From JBJXHN01 sp046233135 (GTDB lineage: Bacteria; Pseudomonadota; Alphaproteobacteria; Rhodospirillales; Rhodospirillaceae): a DNA stretch of 64,000 bases. Every line of letters starts with the position of its first letter. Within the stretch, counting starts at the first letter, position 1. A program made the translations under genes and the position numbers. The notes beneath the pieces are model-generated. The model did no database searches and was not told the origin of the DNA. It was given only the letters and a program-made list of their open reading frames with translations. The stretch is taken from the NCBI GenBank assembly GCA_046233135.1, contig JBJXHN010000001.1:248001-312000 (forward strand). Direction: 5' to 3'. Below are positions 27,032-36,334 of the stretch, in pieces.

Positions 27032-28024
27032 TCAGGACCCTTCGTTGGCCGAGTTGGCAGCCTTGATCAGATCAGCGCCGATTTCGTCCTCGAACTGCTT
27101 CCACACCGGCTGCATGGCTTCACGCCAGGCGGCCTTTTCTTCCTTGGTCAGGGTGATGACCTCGGCAGCGCCGGTGTCGATGATCTTCTGCCGGTCTTCC
27201 ATGGCCTTGGCGCCGGCGGCATCGTTGGCCGTCTTGGTGGCTTCGGCGATGCAGTCGTCCAGCACCGGACGGATATCGTCGGGCAGGCCGTTCCAGAATT
27301 CGGCGCTGGTCACCAGCAGGTAGTCAAGCAGGCCGTGGTTGGACTCGGTGATGTAGTCCTGAACTTCAAAGTACTTCTGGGAGTAGGTGTTCGACCAGGT
27401 GTTTTCCTGACCGTCGATGGCATTGGTCTGCAGCAGCATGAAGACTTCGGAGAAGGGCTTCTTCAGCGGCACGGCGTCGACGGCTTCGAACTGAGCGGCC
27501 AGAACGTCGGACGACTGAATGCGGAACTTCTTGCCGGCGGCGTCTTCGGGTTTGCGCAGCGGCACGTTGGCAGACAGCTGCTTCATGCCATTGTGCCAGT
27601 AGCCCAGACCCAGAATGCCCTTGTCTTCCATGGATGTCAGCAGGCCCTGGCCGGCTTCGGACTGCTGGAAGCGCTCGGCGGCGTCCAGGTCGTCGAACAG
27701 GAACGGCAGATCGAAGATGTTCAGCTGGGCGGTGTACTTGTTGAACTTCGACAGCGACGGCGCCGCTAGGTGTACGTCACCCAGCAGCATGGCTTCGAGA
27801 ACGTTGTCGTCGTTGAACAGCTGAGAACCGGGGTAAACTTCGACGGACACCTTGCCCGGCAGCTTTTCCTCGGCGCAGGCCTTGAAGTGGTTGGCGCCGA
27901 TACCCTTCGGGGTGTTCTCGGCAACCACGTGAGAAAACTTGATCGTGATCGGCTCGGCCTGAGCGGCGAAGGCCGTGCCCATGACAACAGTGGCCGCGCC
28001 CAGCGCAGTGATCAGAGTGCGCAT
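27032..28024 (-). CDS. dctP: TRAP transporter substrate-binding protein (DctP family)
   Basis: A 330-residue periplasmic binding protein. The ATG at 28024 was chosen because GAGGAAAGA lies just upstream and the N-terminus (MRTLITALGAATVVMGTAFAAQA) is then a normal signal peptide. IKFSHVVAENTPKG, the binding-site Arg region GKKFRIQSSDVLAAQF and TNAIDGQENTWSN identify the DctP/C4-dicarboxylate group. Likely ligands are succinate, malate or fumarate, but related binding proteins take other acids. Confidence 0.93.
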   Translation of the reverse strand: MRTLITALGAATVVMGTAFAAQAEPITIKFSHVVAENTPKGIGANHFKACAEEKLPGKVSVEVYPGSQLFNDDNVLEAMLLGDVHLAAPSLSKFNKYTAQLNIFDLPFLFDDLDAAERFQQSEAGQGLLTSMEDKGILGLGYWHNGMKQLSANVPLRKPEDAAGKKFRIQSSDVLAAQFEAVDAVPLKKPFSEVFMLLQTNAIDGQENTWSNTYSQKYFEVQDYITESNHGLLDYLLVTSAEFWNGLPDDIRPVLDDCIAEATKTANDAAGAKAMEDRQKIIDTGAAEVITLTKEEKAAWREAMQPVWKQFEDEIGADLIKAANSANEGS

Positions 28025-28161
28025 TCTTTCCTCTCCTCGGAATATATCGATGCAGTTGTTTTTCGTTTTAGGGGCGCCATGCGTCGTTGGCATGGCTGCC
28101 CGGATCCCACCGGGTGGACAGACCATACCATCTCACGCCCGTACCCGTGCAACGGAAATCT

Positions 28162-28187
28162 CCCTTGATGCGCTGCGGAATCAAGGG
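28162..28187. other. Hairpin between the Mrp operon end and dctP
   Basis: CCCTTGAT and ATCAAGGG form a perfect 8-bp inverted repeat with a 10-base loop. On the minus strand no strong T-run follows, so it may be a weak terminator for the Mrp operon or an operator before dctP. Confidence 0.4.
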
Positions 28188-28214
28188 TTTTGGGTCAAAA
28201 ACGTCGGGTTTTAG

Positions 28215-29903
28215 CTATAGATAATACAACAATAGGTACAAGCAGAGCAGGGCGGCGACCGAAAGGACGCTTGCGCTGATCGACCAGGGCCGTCCCATGG
28301 CGCCTGCGGGGCCATGGGTGTGCAGCACAAAGTTGATCAGCCCGCGGATTCCCCCCTGGGCGATGCCCAGCAGATCGGTGCGTACGGCCCCGCCCTTGAT
28401 GCGGAATTCCCGCGCCACCTGACCCAGAAAGGACCGGTAGAACCAATCGAAATCCAGGCTGATGGTGTTCTTGGGACGGGTCAGCGCCAGGGTGGCGAAA
28501 AATACCACGGCGGCGAAGGCCAGCAACTGCACCTGGATCACCAGCTTGCTACCGGAATAGGGCGAGAAGTCCACGTCATAGGGCAACAGGGCATACAGGG
28601 GCTGCGGGAACACGCCCAGCACCACGCACAGCCCGGCGGTGATGATCATGGCCATGCGCATGGTCAGGGGCGGTTCGCTGGGGCGCAAGCCGCTGTCCCT
28701 GTCGAAGAAGGTGAACCAGGGGAAGCGCAGGCCGACGTACAGGAACGCCGCCGCGCTGGCCGCTTCCAGCACAATCCAGGGCAGCAGCAGGTGGGACTCC
28801 GCCGCCGCCGCGGTGATCAGCGACTTGCTGACGAAGCCGCTGGTCAGCGGCACGGCAGAGATCGACAGCGCGCCGATGATGCCGCAGATCGCCGTGACCG
28901 GCATCGACCTGAACAGCCCCCCCAGGTCCGAGCCCTTGCGCAGACCGCCGGTCATCATCATCACCGACCCGGCGCTCATCAGCAGCACGGCCTTGTAGAG
29001 AATATGGGCGAAGGCATGGGCCACCGCGCCGTTCAGCGCCAGGTCCGTGCCGATGCCGATGCCGCAGACCATGAACCCCACCTGGTTGACGATGGAATAG
29101 CTGAGCAGGCGGCGCATGTCGTTTTCCTGCAAGGCATAGATGATCCCGTAGATCACCATGGCCATGCCAACCCAGATCAGCAGCTCTGTCCCCGGGAACC
29201 CCTTCCACAGCACCAGCACGGCAGTCTTGGTGGTAAAGGCCGACAGGAATACGCTGCCGGAATAGGAGCCTTCGGGATAGGCGTCGGCGATCCAGCCGGA
29301 GAAGGGCGGGGCACCGGCGTTGACCAGCACGCCGATCAGGATCAGCCAGGTCGCGGGCGTGCCCAGCTCCATGGGATAGAAATCGACGGTGCCGGTGGTC
29401 AGCACCTGGGCGGTGATGCCCGCCATCAGCACCACGCCACCGAACAGGTGCACCAGAATATAGCGGAAACCGGCGGTGCGGGCATTGGGCTGATCGGACG
29501 ACCAGATCACGCCCGTTGAGGCCAGGGCCATGATTTCCCAAAAGACGAACAGGGTGATCAGGTCGCCGGCAAAGGAACAGCCGATCGCCCCCCCGGCATA
29601 GACCAGGGCCGACGACAGCTCCAGCACGGATTTCTGGCGCAAGGCGAACAGGCCGCCCACCAGGCCGGCCAGGGCGAAGACCGAGGCGAACAGCCGCCCG
29701 GCCGCATCCCCTTCGACCGGCTGAAGGTGGTAGTCGAGGAAGGGAACGATGGCCATCACCCCGTCGGGGATCTGCCAGACCGCCCACAGGGTCACCATCG
29801 GTAGGAACACCACCAGCGGCTGGCGGCTGCGTTCGGAGACGAAGGGCAGCACCAGGCCGCCCAGGATCATGATCAGGGCCGGCGGAAGGGCTTCAATTGT
29901 CAT
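28215..29903 (-). CDS. Mrp/NuoN-like proton-translocating antiporter subunit (third D-type subunit)
   Basis: A 562-residue polytopic protein of the proton_antipo_M family. The conserved Glu of helix 5 is in FVFWEIMALASTGVIW and the Lys of helix 7 in FTTKTAVLVLWKG. It overlaps the small membrane-protein gene by 11 bp. It is the last gene of the Mrp operon and one of three NuoL/M/N-type subunits. Its most likely role is in proton translocation coupled to cation export. Confidence 0.85.
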   Translation of the reverse strand: MTIEALPPALIMILGGLVLPFVSERSRQPLVVFLPMVTLWAVWQIPDGVMAIVPFLDYHLQPVEGDAAGRLFASVFALAGLVGGLFALRQKSVLELSSALVYAGGAIGCSFAGDLITLFVFWEIMALASTGVIWSSDQPNARTAGFRYILVHLFGGVVLMAGITAQVLTTGTVDFYPMELGTPATWLILIGVLVNAGAPPFSGWIADAYPEGSYSGSVFLSAFTTKTAVLVLWKGFPGTELLIWVGMAMVIYGIIYALQENDMRRLLSYSIVNQVGFMVCGIGIGTDLALNGAVAHAFAHILYKAVLLMSAGSVMMMTGGLRKGSDLGGLFRSMPVTAICGIIGALSISAVPLTSGFVSKSLITAAAAESHLLLPWIVLEAASAAAFLYVGLRFPWFTFFDRDSGLRPSEPPLTMRMAMIITAGLCVVLGVFPQPLYALLPYDVDFSPYSGSKLVIQVQLLAFAAVVFFATLALTRPKNTISLDFDWFYRSFLGQVAREFRIKGGAVRTDLLGIAQGGIRGLINFVLHTHGPAGAMGRPWSISASVLSVAALLCLYLLLYYL

Positions 29904-30249
29904 AGTAGGTGTCCTTCCGCTTCACGAACACGGCCAGCACCTTGCTCAGCACCAGCAGCGCCAGACAGGCGGCAATGGAAAAGACCGCGTGGAACCCGAA
30001 AATGCCGTCGAAACCGAAGTGGGGATGCATCTCCACCACCGCTTCGGCCACCAGGGACAGCAGCACCACCACCGAGCCGACCATGAGCAGGCCTTTGCGC
30101 GTGCCGGCCGAAACGGCGGCGGCATCGTCGGACACCGGAACCCGGGGCACCTGATCGGGCGAGGCCGGCACGACCGGACCCGCCATGCGGTCAGCGGCAT
30201 CAGGGCTGTGGGGCGCCGGGGGCTGGGGAGTATGCGGGGCCTGGGTCAT
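29893..30249 (-). CDS. Small two-helix membrane protein within the Mrp operon
   Basis: A 118-residue protein. The ATG at 30249 overlaps the upstream stop. A Pro-rich cytoplasmic lead (PHTPQPPAPHSPD) is followed by two helices (LLMVGSVVVLLSLVAEAVV and FHAVFSIAACLALLVLSKV) separated by EMHPHFGFDGIFG. No named family is recognised, but its overlap with both antiporter genes shows it is part of the complex operon. A structural or assembly role is inferred. Confidence 0.7.
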   Translation of the reverse strand: MTQAPHTPQPPAPHSPDAADRMAGPVVPASPDQVPRVPVSDDAAAVSAGTRKGLLMVGSVVVLLSLVAEAVVEMHPHFGFDGIFGFHAVFSIAACLALLVLSKVLAVFVKRKDTYYDN

Positions 30250-31760
30250 TGCGGGGCTCCGGTTGCGACGGGGGCCAGGGATACCAGATCCTTGGCCAGC
30301 TCCAGGGGCAGCTGGGGCAGGAAGAACAGGATGATCGTCCCCGCCGCCGTCACGCACAGGGCAACGACGATTGGGAGCGGCGCCTCGCCATGGCCGTGCC
30401 CGTCTTCCTGTTCGTGCCCGTGATCATCCTCGCCATGGGCGGAGGACTTTTCGGGCTTCAGGAAGGCGGCGTAGACGATGGGCAGGAAATAGGCGGCGTT
30501 CAGCAGGGTGGAACAGACGATGACGCCGATCGCCACCCACTGTTCCATCTGATAGGCGCCCGACAGCATGTACCACTTGGACAGGAAGCCCACGGTGGGG
30601 GGCACGCCGATCATCGAGAACGAGCCGATGGCAAAGGCGGTCATGGTCCAGGGCATGCGCCGGCCGATCCCGTCCAGCTGGCTGATCTTGTCTTTGTGGG
30701 CGGCGGTGTAGATGGATCCGGCCGCGAAGAACAGGGTGATCTTGCCGAAGGCATGGGCCGCGATATGCATCGCCGCGCCCGTCACCGACAGTGGTGCCAG
30801 GATGGCCGCGGCCATGGTGACATAGCTGAGCTGGCTGACCGTCGAATAGGCCAGGCGGCGCTTCAGATTGTCCTGCATCAGGGCCACGACCGAGGCGATC
30901 AGGATGGTGGCGCCGGAAACGTAGAGCAGCCAGTCGGTCCAGGGCGCTTCCACCAGCAGGTCCAGCCCGAAGACATAGACGATGACCTTGACCACCGTGA
31001 ACACCCCGGCCTTCACCACCGCCACCGCATGCAGCAGCGCCGATACCGGGGTGGGGGCGACCATCGCGGCGGGCAGCCAGCGATGGATGGGCATCAGGGC
31101 CGCCTTGCCGATGCCGTACATGTACAGCGCCAGCATCAGCGGGACGAACGGTCCGTCGATCTTGCCGGCCAGCAGGCCGCCCGGGGTGAAGTCCAGCGAG
31201 CCGGTCAGCGAGTAGGTCCACAGGATCCCCACCAGCAGGAAGCCGATGGAGGTGGAAATGAGGATGCCCAGATAGACCCGTCCCGCCTTCACCGCCTCGC
31301 GGTTGCCCTTGTGGGTGACCAGCGGATAGGTGGCCAGGGTCAGGGCTTCATAGAACAGGAACAGGGTGAACAGGTTGCCGGAAAAGGCGATTCCCAGGGT
31401 GAACGCGATCGACAGTGCGAAGCAGATGAAGAACCGCGTCTGATGCGGCTCCTTGTTCCCGCGCATGTAGCCGATGGAATAAAGCGTCGCGACGATCCAC
31501 AGGAACGAGGCGATCAGCGCGAACAGCATGCCCAGCGGTTCCAGCTCGAAGGCCAGGGGCACGCCGTCCATCACCTGCAGCACGGTCAGCGCCGGCCGCT
31601 CCCCGTCCAGCACCGGGCCGACCAGGGGGACCACCTGAAGGAAGGTGGCGACGGCGGTCAGGATGCTCGCCGTTTCCCGCATATTGGGCTGGCGGTCGAA
31701 GGCCTTGATCAGCAGGGCGCCGATCAGCGGCGTGGCGACGATCCACAGCAGCTCGGTCAT
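30246..31760 (-). CDS. Mrp antiporter subunit D-like / NuoL-M family protein
   Basis: A 504-residue polytopic protein with the functional Glu in LFLFYEALTLATYPL and Lys in the ALLHAVAVVKAGVFTV helix, both needed for proton movement in relatives. A His/Asp-rich cytoplasmic loop (SAHGEDDHGHEQEDGHGHGE) near residue 430 is unusual and could bind metal. It may stand in for the NuoL-like N-terminal part of MrpA, which is missing elsewhere. Overlaps of 4 bp on both sides show tight coupling. Confidence 0.87.
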   Translation of the reverse strand: MTELLWIVATPLIGALLIKAFDRQPNMRETASILTAVATFLQVVPLVGPVLDGERPALTVLQVMDGVPLAFELEPLGMLFALIASFLWIVATLYSIGYMRGNKEPHQTRFFICFALSIAFTLGIAFSGNLFTLFLFYEALTLATYPLVTHKGNREAVKAGRVYLGILISTSIGFLLVGILWTYSLTGSLDFTPGGLLAGKIDGPFVPLMLALYMYGIGKAALMPIHRWLPAAMVAPTPVSALLHAVAVVKAGVFTVVKVIVYVFGLDLLVEAPWTDWLLYVSGATILIASVVALMQDNLKRRLAYSTVSQLSYVTMAAAILAPLSVTGAAMHIAAHAFGKITLFFAAGSIYTAAHKDKISQLDGIGRRMPWTMTAFAIGSFSMIGVPPTVGFLSKWYMLSGAYQMEQWVAIGVIVCSTLLNAAYFLPIVYAAFLKPEKSSAHGEDDHGHEQEDGHGHGEAPLPIVVALCVTAAGTIILFFLPQLPLELAKDLVSLAPVATGAPQ

Positions 31761-33259
31761 GGCTGGCCTCCCGCCCCCAGAAGCATGCGTGCCGCATTCT
31801 CAGCCAAGGTCACGCTCCATTCCGTATTCAGGCCGAACCAGACGTTGGCCAGGGTGATCACCCACAGGGGCACCAGCATGCTCAGCGGCGCTTCGGACAC
31901 GGCCGGGGCACTGTCCGGGCGGGGGCGGAAATAGGCCACTTCGACCACCTTCCACACGTACATGACCGCCAGCAGGGAAGACACGGCGATCAGCAGGGCC
32001 GCCCACCACCAGCCCTTTTCGAACGCGCCTTGCAGCAGCAGCCACTTGCTGACGAACCCGGCCGTCGCCGGGACGCCGATCAGCGACAGTCCGCCGACCA
32101 CGAAGGCCGCCATGGTCCAGGGCATGCGCTTGGCAATGCCGGCCATGTCTTCGACCCGCACGGTGCCGATGCGCAGGGCGATGCAGCCCAGGGCCAGGAA
32201 CAGAGTGGCCTTGATGATGGCGTGGTTCCACATGTGCACCAGCCCGGCGGCGATCCCGGTCACCGACATCATGGAGACGCCCAGCACCATGTAGCCGATC
32301 TGCGCCACCGAGGAATAGGCGAAGATACGCTTGGCGTTGGCCTGGAAAATGGCGACGAAGGATCCGCTGAACATACCGAACAGCGCCAGGACCATCACCA
32401 CGTCGCCCTTGGTCAGCGGCGCGGGCAGGGCGGAACTTTGCGAGAAGGCCGGGGCCAGAACGTCGAGGAACAGCCGGATCAGCACGTACAGTGATACCTT
32501 GGTGGCCGTCGAGGCCAGGAAGGCGGTCACCACACTGGGAGCGTAGGTATAGGCCGGCGGCAGCCACTTGTGCAGCGGGAACAGGGCGAGCTTCAGCGAC
32601 AGGCCCACGGCCAGGAAGCCCACGGCCGCCAGCACCGTGCGGGTATCGGCCACCGGCGCCAGCCGGGTCGCCAGATCGTCCATGTTCAGGGTGCCGGTCA
32701 TGGCATAGAGCAGGCCGACGCCGATGACGTAGAAGGTCGCCCCGACCGTGCCCAGCACCAGATAGCGGAAGGCCGCCGTCAGCGCCCGCCGGTCCTTGCC
32801 CATGGCCACCAGGCCATAGGTCGACAGGGACGAAATCTCCAGGAACACGAAGACGTTGAAGGCATCTCCGGTGATCACCATGCCCAGCAGGCCGGTCAGG
32901 CACAGCAGGTAAAGGGTGTAGAACAGCGCATGGCGCTGCCTGGGCACCTCCACTTCGACACTGGCCCGGGCATAGAGCAGCACCAGCGCCCCCATGCCGG
33001 CCACGAGGCATAGCACCAGGGTGGTCAGCGGATCGACGCGGTATTCGATACCCCAGGGCGGTGCCCAGCCACCCAGGTGGTAGCGCAGGTCGCCGGTCGC
33101 GCCGACATCGAGCAGCAGGGCCACCGAGACCATTGCGGTCAGGATGGAGACGAAGACCGCCCAGCCCCAGCACAGCGCGGATTTGCGCAGTATCAGGCAC
33201 AGCGGCGCGGCCACCAGGGGAATGACGACCTGAAGGGCGGGAAGCTGGCTGGCGATCAT
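31757..33259 (-). CDS. mrpD: Na+/H+ antiporter subunit D
   Basis: A 500-residue membrane protein of the MnhD/MrpD family. Key Glu in FNVFVFLEISSLSTYGL and Lys in PLHKWLPPAYTYAPS and FLASTATKVSLYV are in place. It follows mrpC with a 4-bp overlap, the standard order, which is why this copy is the best candidate for the true MrpD. It would conduct protons in exchange for Na+ or K+. Confidence 0.9.
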   Translation of the reverse strand: MIASQLPALQVVIPLVAAPLCLILRKSALCWGWAVFVSILTAMVSVALLLDVGATGDLRYHLGGWAPPWGIEYRVDPLTTLVLCLVAGMGALVLLYARASVEVEVPRQRHALFYTLYLLCLTGLLGMVITGDAFNVFVFLEISSLSTYGLVAMGKDRRALTAAFRYLVLGTVGATFYVIGVGLLYAMTGTLNMDDLATRLAPVADTRTVLAAVGFLAVGLSLKLALFPLHKWLPPAYTYAPSVVTAFLASTATKVSLYVLIRLFLDVLAPAFSQSSALPAPLTKGDVVMVLALFGMFSGSFVAIFQANAKRIFAYSSVAQIGYMVLGVSMMSVTGIAAGLVHMWNHAIIKATLFLALGCIALRIGTVRVEDMAGIAKRMPWTMAAFVVGGLSLIGVPATAGFVSKWLLLQGAFEKGWWWAALLIAVSSLLAVMYVWKVVEVAYFRPRPDSAPAVSEAPLSMLVPLWVITLANVWFGLNTEWSVTLAENAARMLLGAGGQP

Positions 33260-33762
33260 GAAGAGGTGTTCCCCTGAGAGGCCTGGGGCGAGGGCGACGT
33301 CCGGGACCTGGAGCCGGTGGTGGAACCGGCAGGGACAGCGGCATGGCTGTCAGGCCCACCGGGCATTGCCGCAAGCGGGGCGAGATCCAGTTCTTCCGCC
33401 CGCTCTTTCTGCTCCACATCCACCAGCATGTCTTCTTCGATGGTGCCGTAGGCCTCCTTGATCCGCAGGATCAGGGCCAGCCCCACCGCCGTGGTGGCGA
33501 CGCCGACCACAATGGCGGTGAGGATCAGCACGCTGGGCAGGGGATTGGAATAGACCGTGAAAGCGGCATCCAGGATCGGGGCGGTGCCGTTCTCCACCAC
33601 GCCGACGGAGATGTAGAGCATGAACACCGATGTCTGAAAGATGTTCAGCCCCACAACCTTTTTCACCAGATTGCTGCGCGCCATGACGATATAGAAGCCG
33701 ATCATCATCAGGACGATAACCAGCCAGTAGTTATACAGGTTCGCCGGATGCTCCCAGGTCAT
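33256..33762 (-). CDS. mrpC: Na+/H+ antiporter subunit C (NuoK-like)
   Basis: A 168-residue protein. Residues 1-~110 are the three-helix MrpC/NuoK domain with VGLNIFQTSVFMLYI and PLPSVLILTAIVVGVATTAVGLAL, both typical. The C-terminal ~55 residues are an extra hydrophilic tail rich in Ser/Thr/Pro. Four-bp overlaps join it to mrpB and mrpD. Confidence 0.92.
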   Translation of the reverse strand: MTWEHPANLYNYWLVIVLMMIGFYIVMARSNLVKKVVGLNIFQTSVFMLYISVGVVENGTAPILDAAFTVYSNPLPSVLILTAIVVGVATTAVGLALILRIKEAYGTIEEDMLVDVEQKERAEELDLAPLAAMPGGPDSHAAVPAGSTTGSRSRTSPSPQASQGNTSS

Positions 33763-34178
33763 GGCCGTCCCCTCCCGGCGAAGGCGAAGAAGATGGTAAT
33801 CATCACCGCCGCCACCGTGACGCCGACCCCCAGTTCCACCAGCAGGATGCCCAGGTGCTGGGCATGCAGGTGGTCATGGAGCAGGACGTTGTAATCCAGG
33901 TAGTTGCCCCCCATCAGCATGGTCGCGACGCCGACCCCGGCGTAGATCAGCACGCCAAGGCCGGACATGAAGATGCAGACCCGTGGCGGGGCCACCCGTT
34001 TCGCATTATCCAGGCCGAAAACAAGGGCGTAGAGAATGACGGCGACGGCGAAGATCACCCCCGCCTGGAAGCCGCCGCCCGGTCCGTAGTCTCCATGGAA
34101 CTGCACGTAAAGGGCAAACAGCATGATTGGCGGAATCAGGATCTTGGTGCTGGTCCGCAGGACGGAATGATGCCGCAT
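33759..34178 (-). CDS. mrpB: Na+/H+ antiporter subunit B
   Basis: A 139-residue four-helix MnhB/MrpB protein. The signature HGDYGPGGGFQAGVIFAVA is present near residues 28-48, together with a C-terminal LLVELGVGVTVAAVM helix. The start touches the stop of the MbhD-like gene and its own stop overlaps mrpC. Confidence 0.93.
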   Translation of the reverse strand: MRHHSVLRTSTKILIPPIMLFALYVQFHGDYGPGGGFQAGVIFAVAVILYALVFGLDNAKRVAPPRVCIFMSGLGVLIYAGVGVATMLMGGNYLDYNVLLHDHLHAQHLGILLVELGVGVTVAAVMITIFFAFAGRGRP

Positions 34179-34804
34179 CAGCCCACATCTCCCTTGGTCG
34201 GTTTGTCCCCTTGCGCGGTCGTCGTGGTCCTTGTCACGGCATCGTTCTCGTCCGTGCGGGCGGGGCGGCGCAGGATCATCCCGCTGCCGATCAGCGCCAG
34301 CACGACGGCGGCGGCCGTGAAGACCACCGTGGTCTCGCCCAGGGTATCGAAACCGCGATAGCTGGCCAACACGCTGGTGACGATGTTGGGCGGCCCGACT
34401 TCCTCGGCACTGTCCTCGATATAGCGGTCGGACAGATGGACGTTGGCCGGGGCCCGGGGATCGCCGAACGCCGGCATGTCCAGGGTGCCGTAGACCAGCA
34501 CCAACCCGGTCACCAGCACGGCGGCCAGAGCCGGCAGATTGATGCCGTGAGGAATCTTTTCCCGCGACGAGGTCAGGGCCAGGGTGCCCAGGAACAGAAC
34601 GGTGGAGATCCCAGCGCCGACGGCGGCTTCGGTAAAGGCGACGTCAACGGCATCCATCACCGTGAACAGGCCGGCCGACAGCAGACTGAAAATACCCGAC
34701 AGCATGGCCATGGCGAACAGGGAATGAACCCGCAGCATCGCCAGCGCCGTCGCGGCCAGGAAGGCGAACAGCAGGATGTCGATCCAAAGCTCGGCGCCGC
34801 TCAT
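34178..34804 (-). CDS. MbhD/MrpA C-terminal-like antiporter subunit (DUF4040 plus MbhE-like)
   Basis: A 208-residue membrane protein equivalent to the C-terminal part of MrpA. Residues 1-~75 match MbhD/DUF4040 (AMLSGIFSLLSAGLFTVMDAVDVAFTEAAVGAG), with the conserved acidic pair; the rest resembles MbhE, with helices around 85-105 and 170-190. A long MrpA with its NuoL half is not present; that part would be supplied by separate D-like subunits. Confidence 0.87.
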   Translation of the reverse strand: MSGAELWIDILLFAFLAATALAMLRVHSLFAMAMLSGIFSLLSAGLFTVMDAVDVAFTEAAVGAGISTVLFLGTLALTSSREKIPHGINLPALAAVLVTGLVLVYGTLDMPAFGDPRAPANVHLSDRYIEDSAEEVGPPNIVTSVLASYRGFDTLGETTVVFTAAAVVLALIGSGMILRRPARTDENDAVTRTTTTAQGDKPTKGDVG

Positions 34805-35202
34805 CGGTGGTTCTCCCCGATAATATCCGGGTTCGGGCTACCCTCGCCACCGGCCGCCAGACGGGACATGGGGCCGGTGAATGCACCGTTGGTGCGGTCC
34901 TCGGCCAGCTTCGGCCGCAGACCCGACGTCATGGCCGACCCGGCCAGGGCATGGGTGGCCACCGGGCCGGTCAGCATCAGGAACAGCAGGATCAGGCCCA
35001 GCTTGATGGTCACCAGGGTCAGGCCGGCCTGGATCATCATGCCGGCCAGGAGCAGCCCCGCCCCCATGGTTTCACTGATGCTGGCGGCATGCATGCGGGT
35101 ATAGACATCGGGCATGCGGTGGATACCGATGCCGCCGATCAGCAGGAAAATCCCGCCGATCACGATGCAGACCCAGCTCAAAAAGTCGAGGATCAGCTCC
35201 AT
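34801..35202 (-). CDS. mrpG: Na+/H+ antiporter subunit G
   Basis: A 133-residue MnhG/MrpG protein with three helices in the first ~95 residues and the conserved IGIHRMPDVYTRMHAAS motif near residues 26-42. The C-terminal ~35 residues are a hydrophilic tail. It overlaps the MbhD-like gene by 4 bp and lies 33 bp after mrpF. Confidence 0.93.
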   Translation of the reverse strand: MELILDFLSWVCIVIGGIFLLIGGIGIHRMPDVYTRMHAASISETMGAGLLLAGMMIQAGLTLVTIKLGLILLFLMLTGPVATHALAGSAMTSGLRPKLAEDRTNGAFTGPMSRLAAGGEGSPNPDIIGENHR

Positions 35203-35235
35203 GGGCGTATCAATCCGTCCATTGGCGTGAAGGGG

Positions 35236-35526
35236 TCAAAGGTCGGCGAAATCATCCCGCTCCGACGGCGGGCCGGCCAGGTTCGAATACTTGTGAAATT
35301 TCATCACCGCGATGACGCCCACGAAGTTGATCAGGGCATACAGCAGGGCGATATCCGTGAAGTCCGGACGGTCGGTCAGAAAGCCGATGACGGCAATCAG
35401 CAGCACGATCTTCGTGCCGACCATGTTGACCCCCAGGATGCGGTCATAGACCGTCGGCCCGAGAAAGGCGCGAGCAAGCGCAATCGCCATGGTGACGAGA
35501 ATGGCAACGGACGCGGCGATGAACAT
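35236..35526 (-). CDS. mrpF: Na+/H+ antiporter subunit F
   Basis: A 96-residue MnhF/MrpF protein with three helices and the family motif GPTVYDRILGVNMVGTK. Its ATG at 35526 overlaps the mrpE stop (ATGA), which fixes the start even though the frame stays open further upstream. Confidence 0.93.
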   Translation of the reverse strand: MFIAASVAILVTMAIALARAFLGPTVYDRILGVNMVGTKIVLLIAVIGFLTDRPDFTDIALLYALINFVGVIAVMKFHKYSNLAGPPSERDDFADL

Positions 35527-36011
35527 CAGGCCTTGCCTCCCCGTTCGATGCGGGTAACCCGACGATCCATGTCGCCGCCTTCCAGGTCGGTGAAGCCGCC
35601 CCTTTCCAGCGCGTGCACCAGGATTCCCTGATCGGCCACGTCCATCGAGATGGTGCCGGGCGTCAGCGTGATGGAGTTGGCGTAGATCGCCTGGCCCAGA
35701 TCTGTTTCCTGGGTGCAGGCCACGGATCCCAGCGTCGGGGAGATGGGCAGCCTGGGCGACAGGATCACCTTGGCCACGTTGATGTTGGACAGCACCACCT
35801 GCCAGACCAGCCAGGGCAGGTAGGCGAAGAAGCGGCCCATGATGTGAACGGGGACGGATTCCGTGTCGATGATGCGCATCCGCCGGCTCATGCCGACGAC
35901 GATGGCAATGGAGACCACGCCCAGGCCGAGTAGCAGCGGATCGTACCAGTAGCCGGACAGCATCAGCCACAGGATGGCCAATATCGCGCTCAGCGCGATC
36001 ACCACTCTCAC
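35526..36011 (-). CDS. mrpE: Na+/H+ antiporter subunit E
   Basis: A 161-residue MnhE/MrpE protein with two N-terminal helices (IALSAILAILWLMLSGY, LLLGLGVVSIAIVVGMS), the PWLVWQVVLSNINVAKVIL segment and the C-terminal NSITLTPGTISMDV motif. It is the first gene of the ten-gene antiporter operon. The 323 bp upstream hold the operon's promoter region and the end of the tail-collar operon. Confidence 0.93.
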   Translation of the reverse strand: MRVVIALSAILAILWLMLSGYWYDPLLLGLGVVSIAIVVGMSRRMRIIDTESVPVHIMGRFFAYLPWLVWQVVLSNINVAKVILSPRLPISPTLGSVACTQETDLGQAIYANSITLTPGTISMDVADQGILVHALERGGFTDLEGGDMDRRVTRIERGGKA

Positions 36012-36280
36012 CGCAGCTCCTCCCTCGTTATACCCGCGACCGTGGCGTTCGCCCCTGTTCCGAAGCGAATAGGTGGTGGCAGGACCGTTGCATGTCGTCC
36101 GGGTTCATGCCCGGATCCATCTCCTTAAGGCCGTACGGACCGTCGTCGGCGGGCGGACTATAAAGGCCGTCCGATTGGGCGGCAAGCCCGCTTGGACCCA
36201 ACATGGTGCGTTCCGATACCGCCGGAGACCCAGTCCTCAGATAAGGGCCGGGAGCGCGGGGTAAAGAGGCGGGGGAGCGG
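36012..36280. other. Gene-free stretch upstream of the Mrp operon
   Basis: Promoter region of mrpE on the minus strand; no coding frame is convincing. A CGTCCGGGTTCATGCCCGGATC hairpin-like segment (36099-36118) and an ACGGACCGTCGTC/GGCCGTCCG pair occur, but neither matches a known motif. No clear -35/-10 pair is visible. Confidence 0.5.
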
Positions 36281-36312
36281 AAAAGCCCGACGGCGGAAGG
36301 GCCGCCGCCGGG
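36281..36312 (-). terminator. Terminator of the tail-collar/DUF6916 operon
   Basis: On the minus strand CCCG-GCGGCGG pairs with CCGCCGT-CGGG around a CCCTT loop (36285-36312), followed by CTTTT. It lies 23 bp downstream of the DUF6916-like gene. Confidence 0.75.
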
Positions 36313-36334
36313 ATAGGGGGCGTCTTGACCTGTT

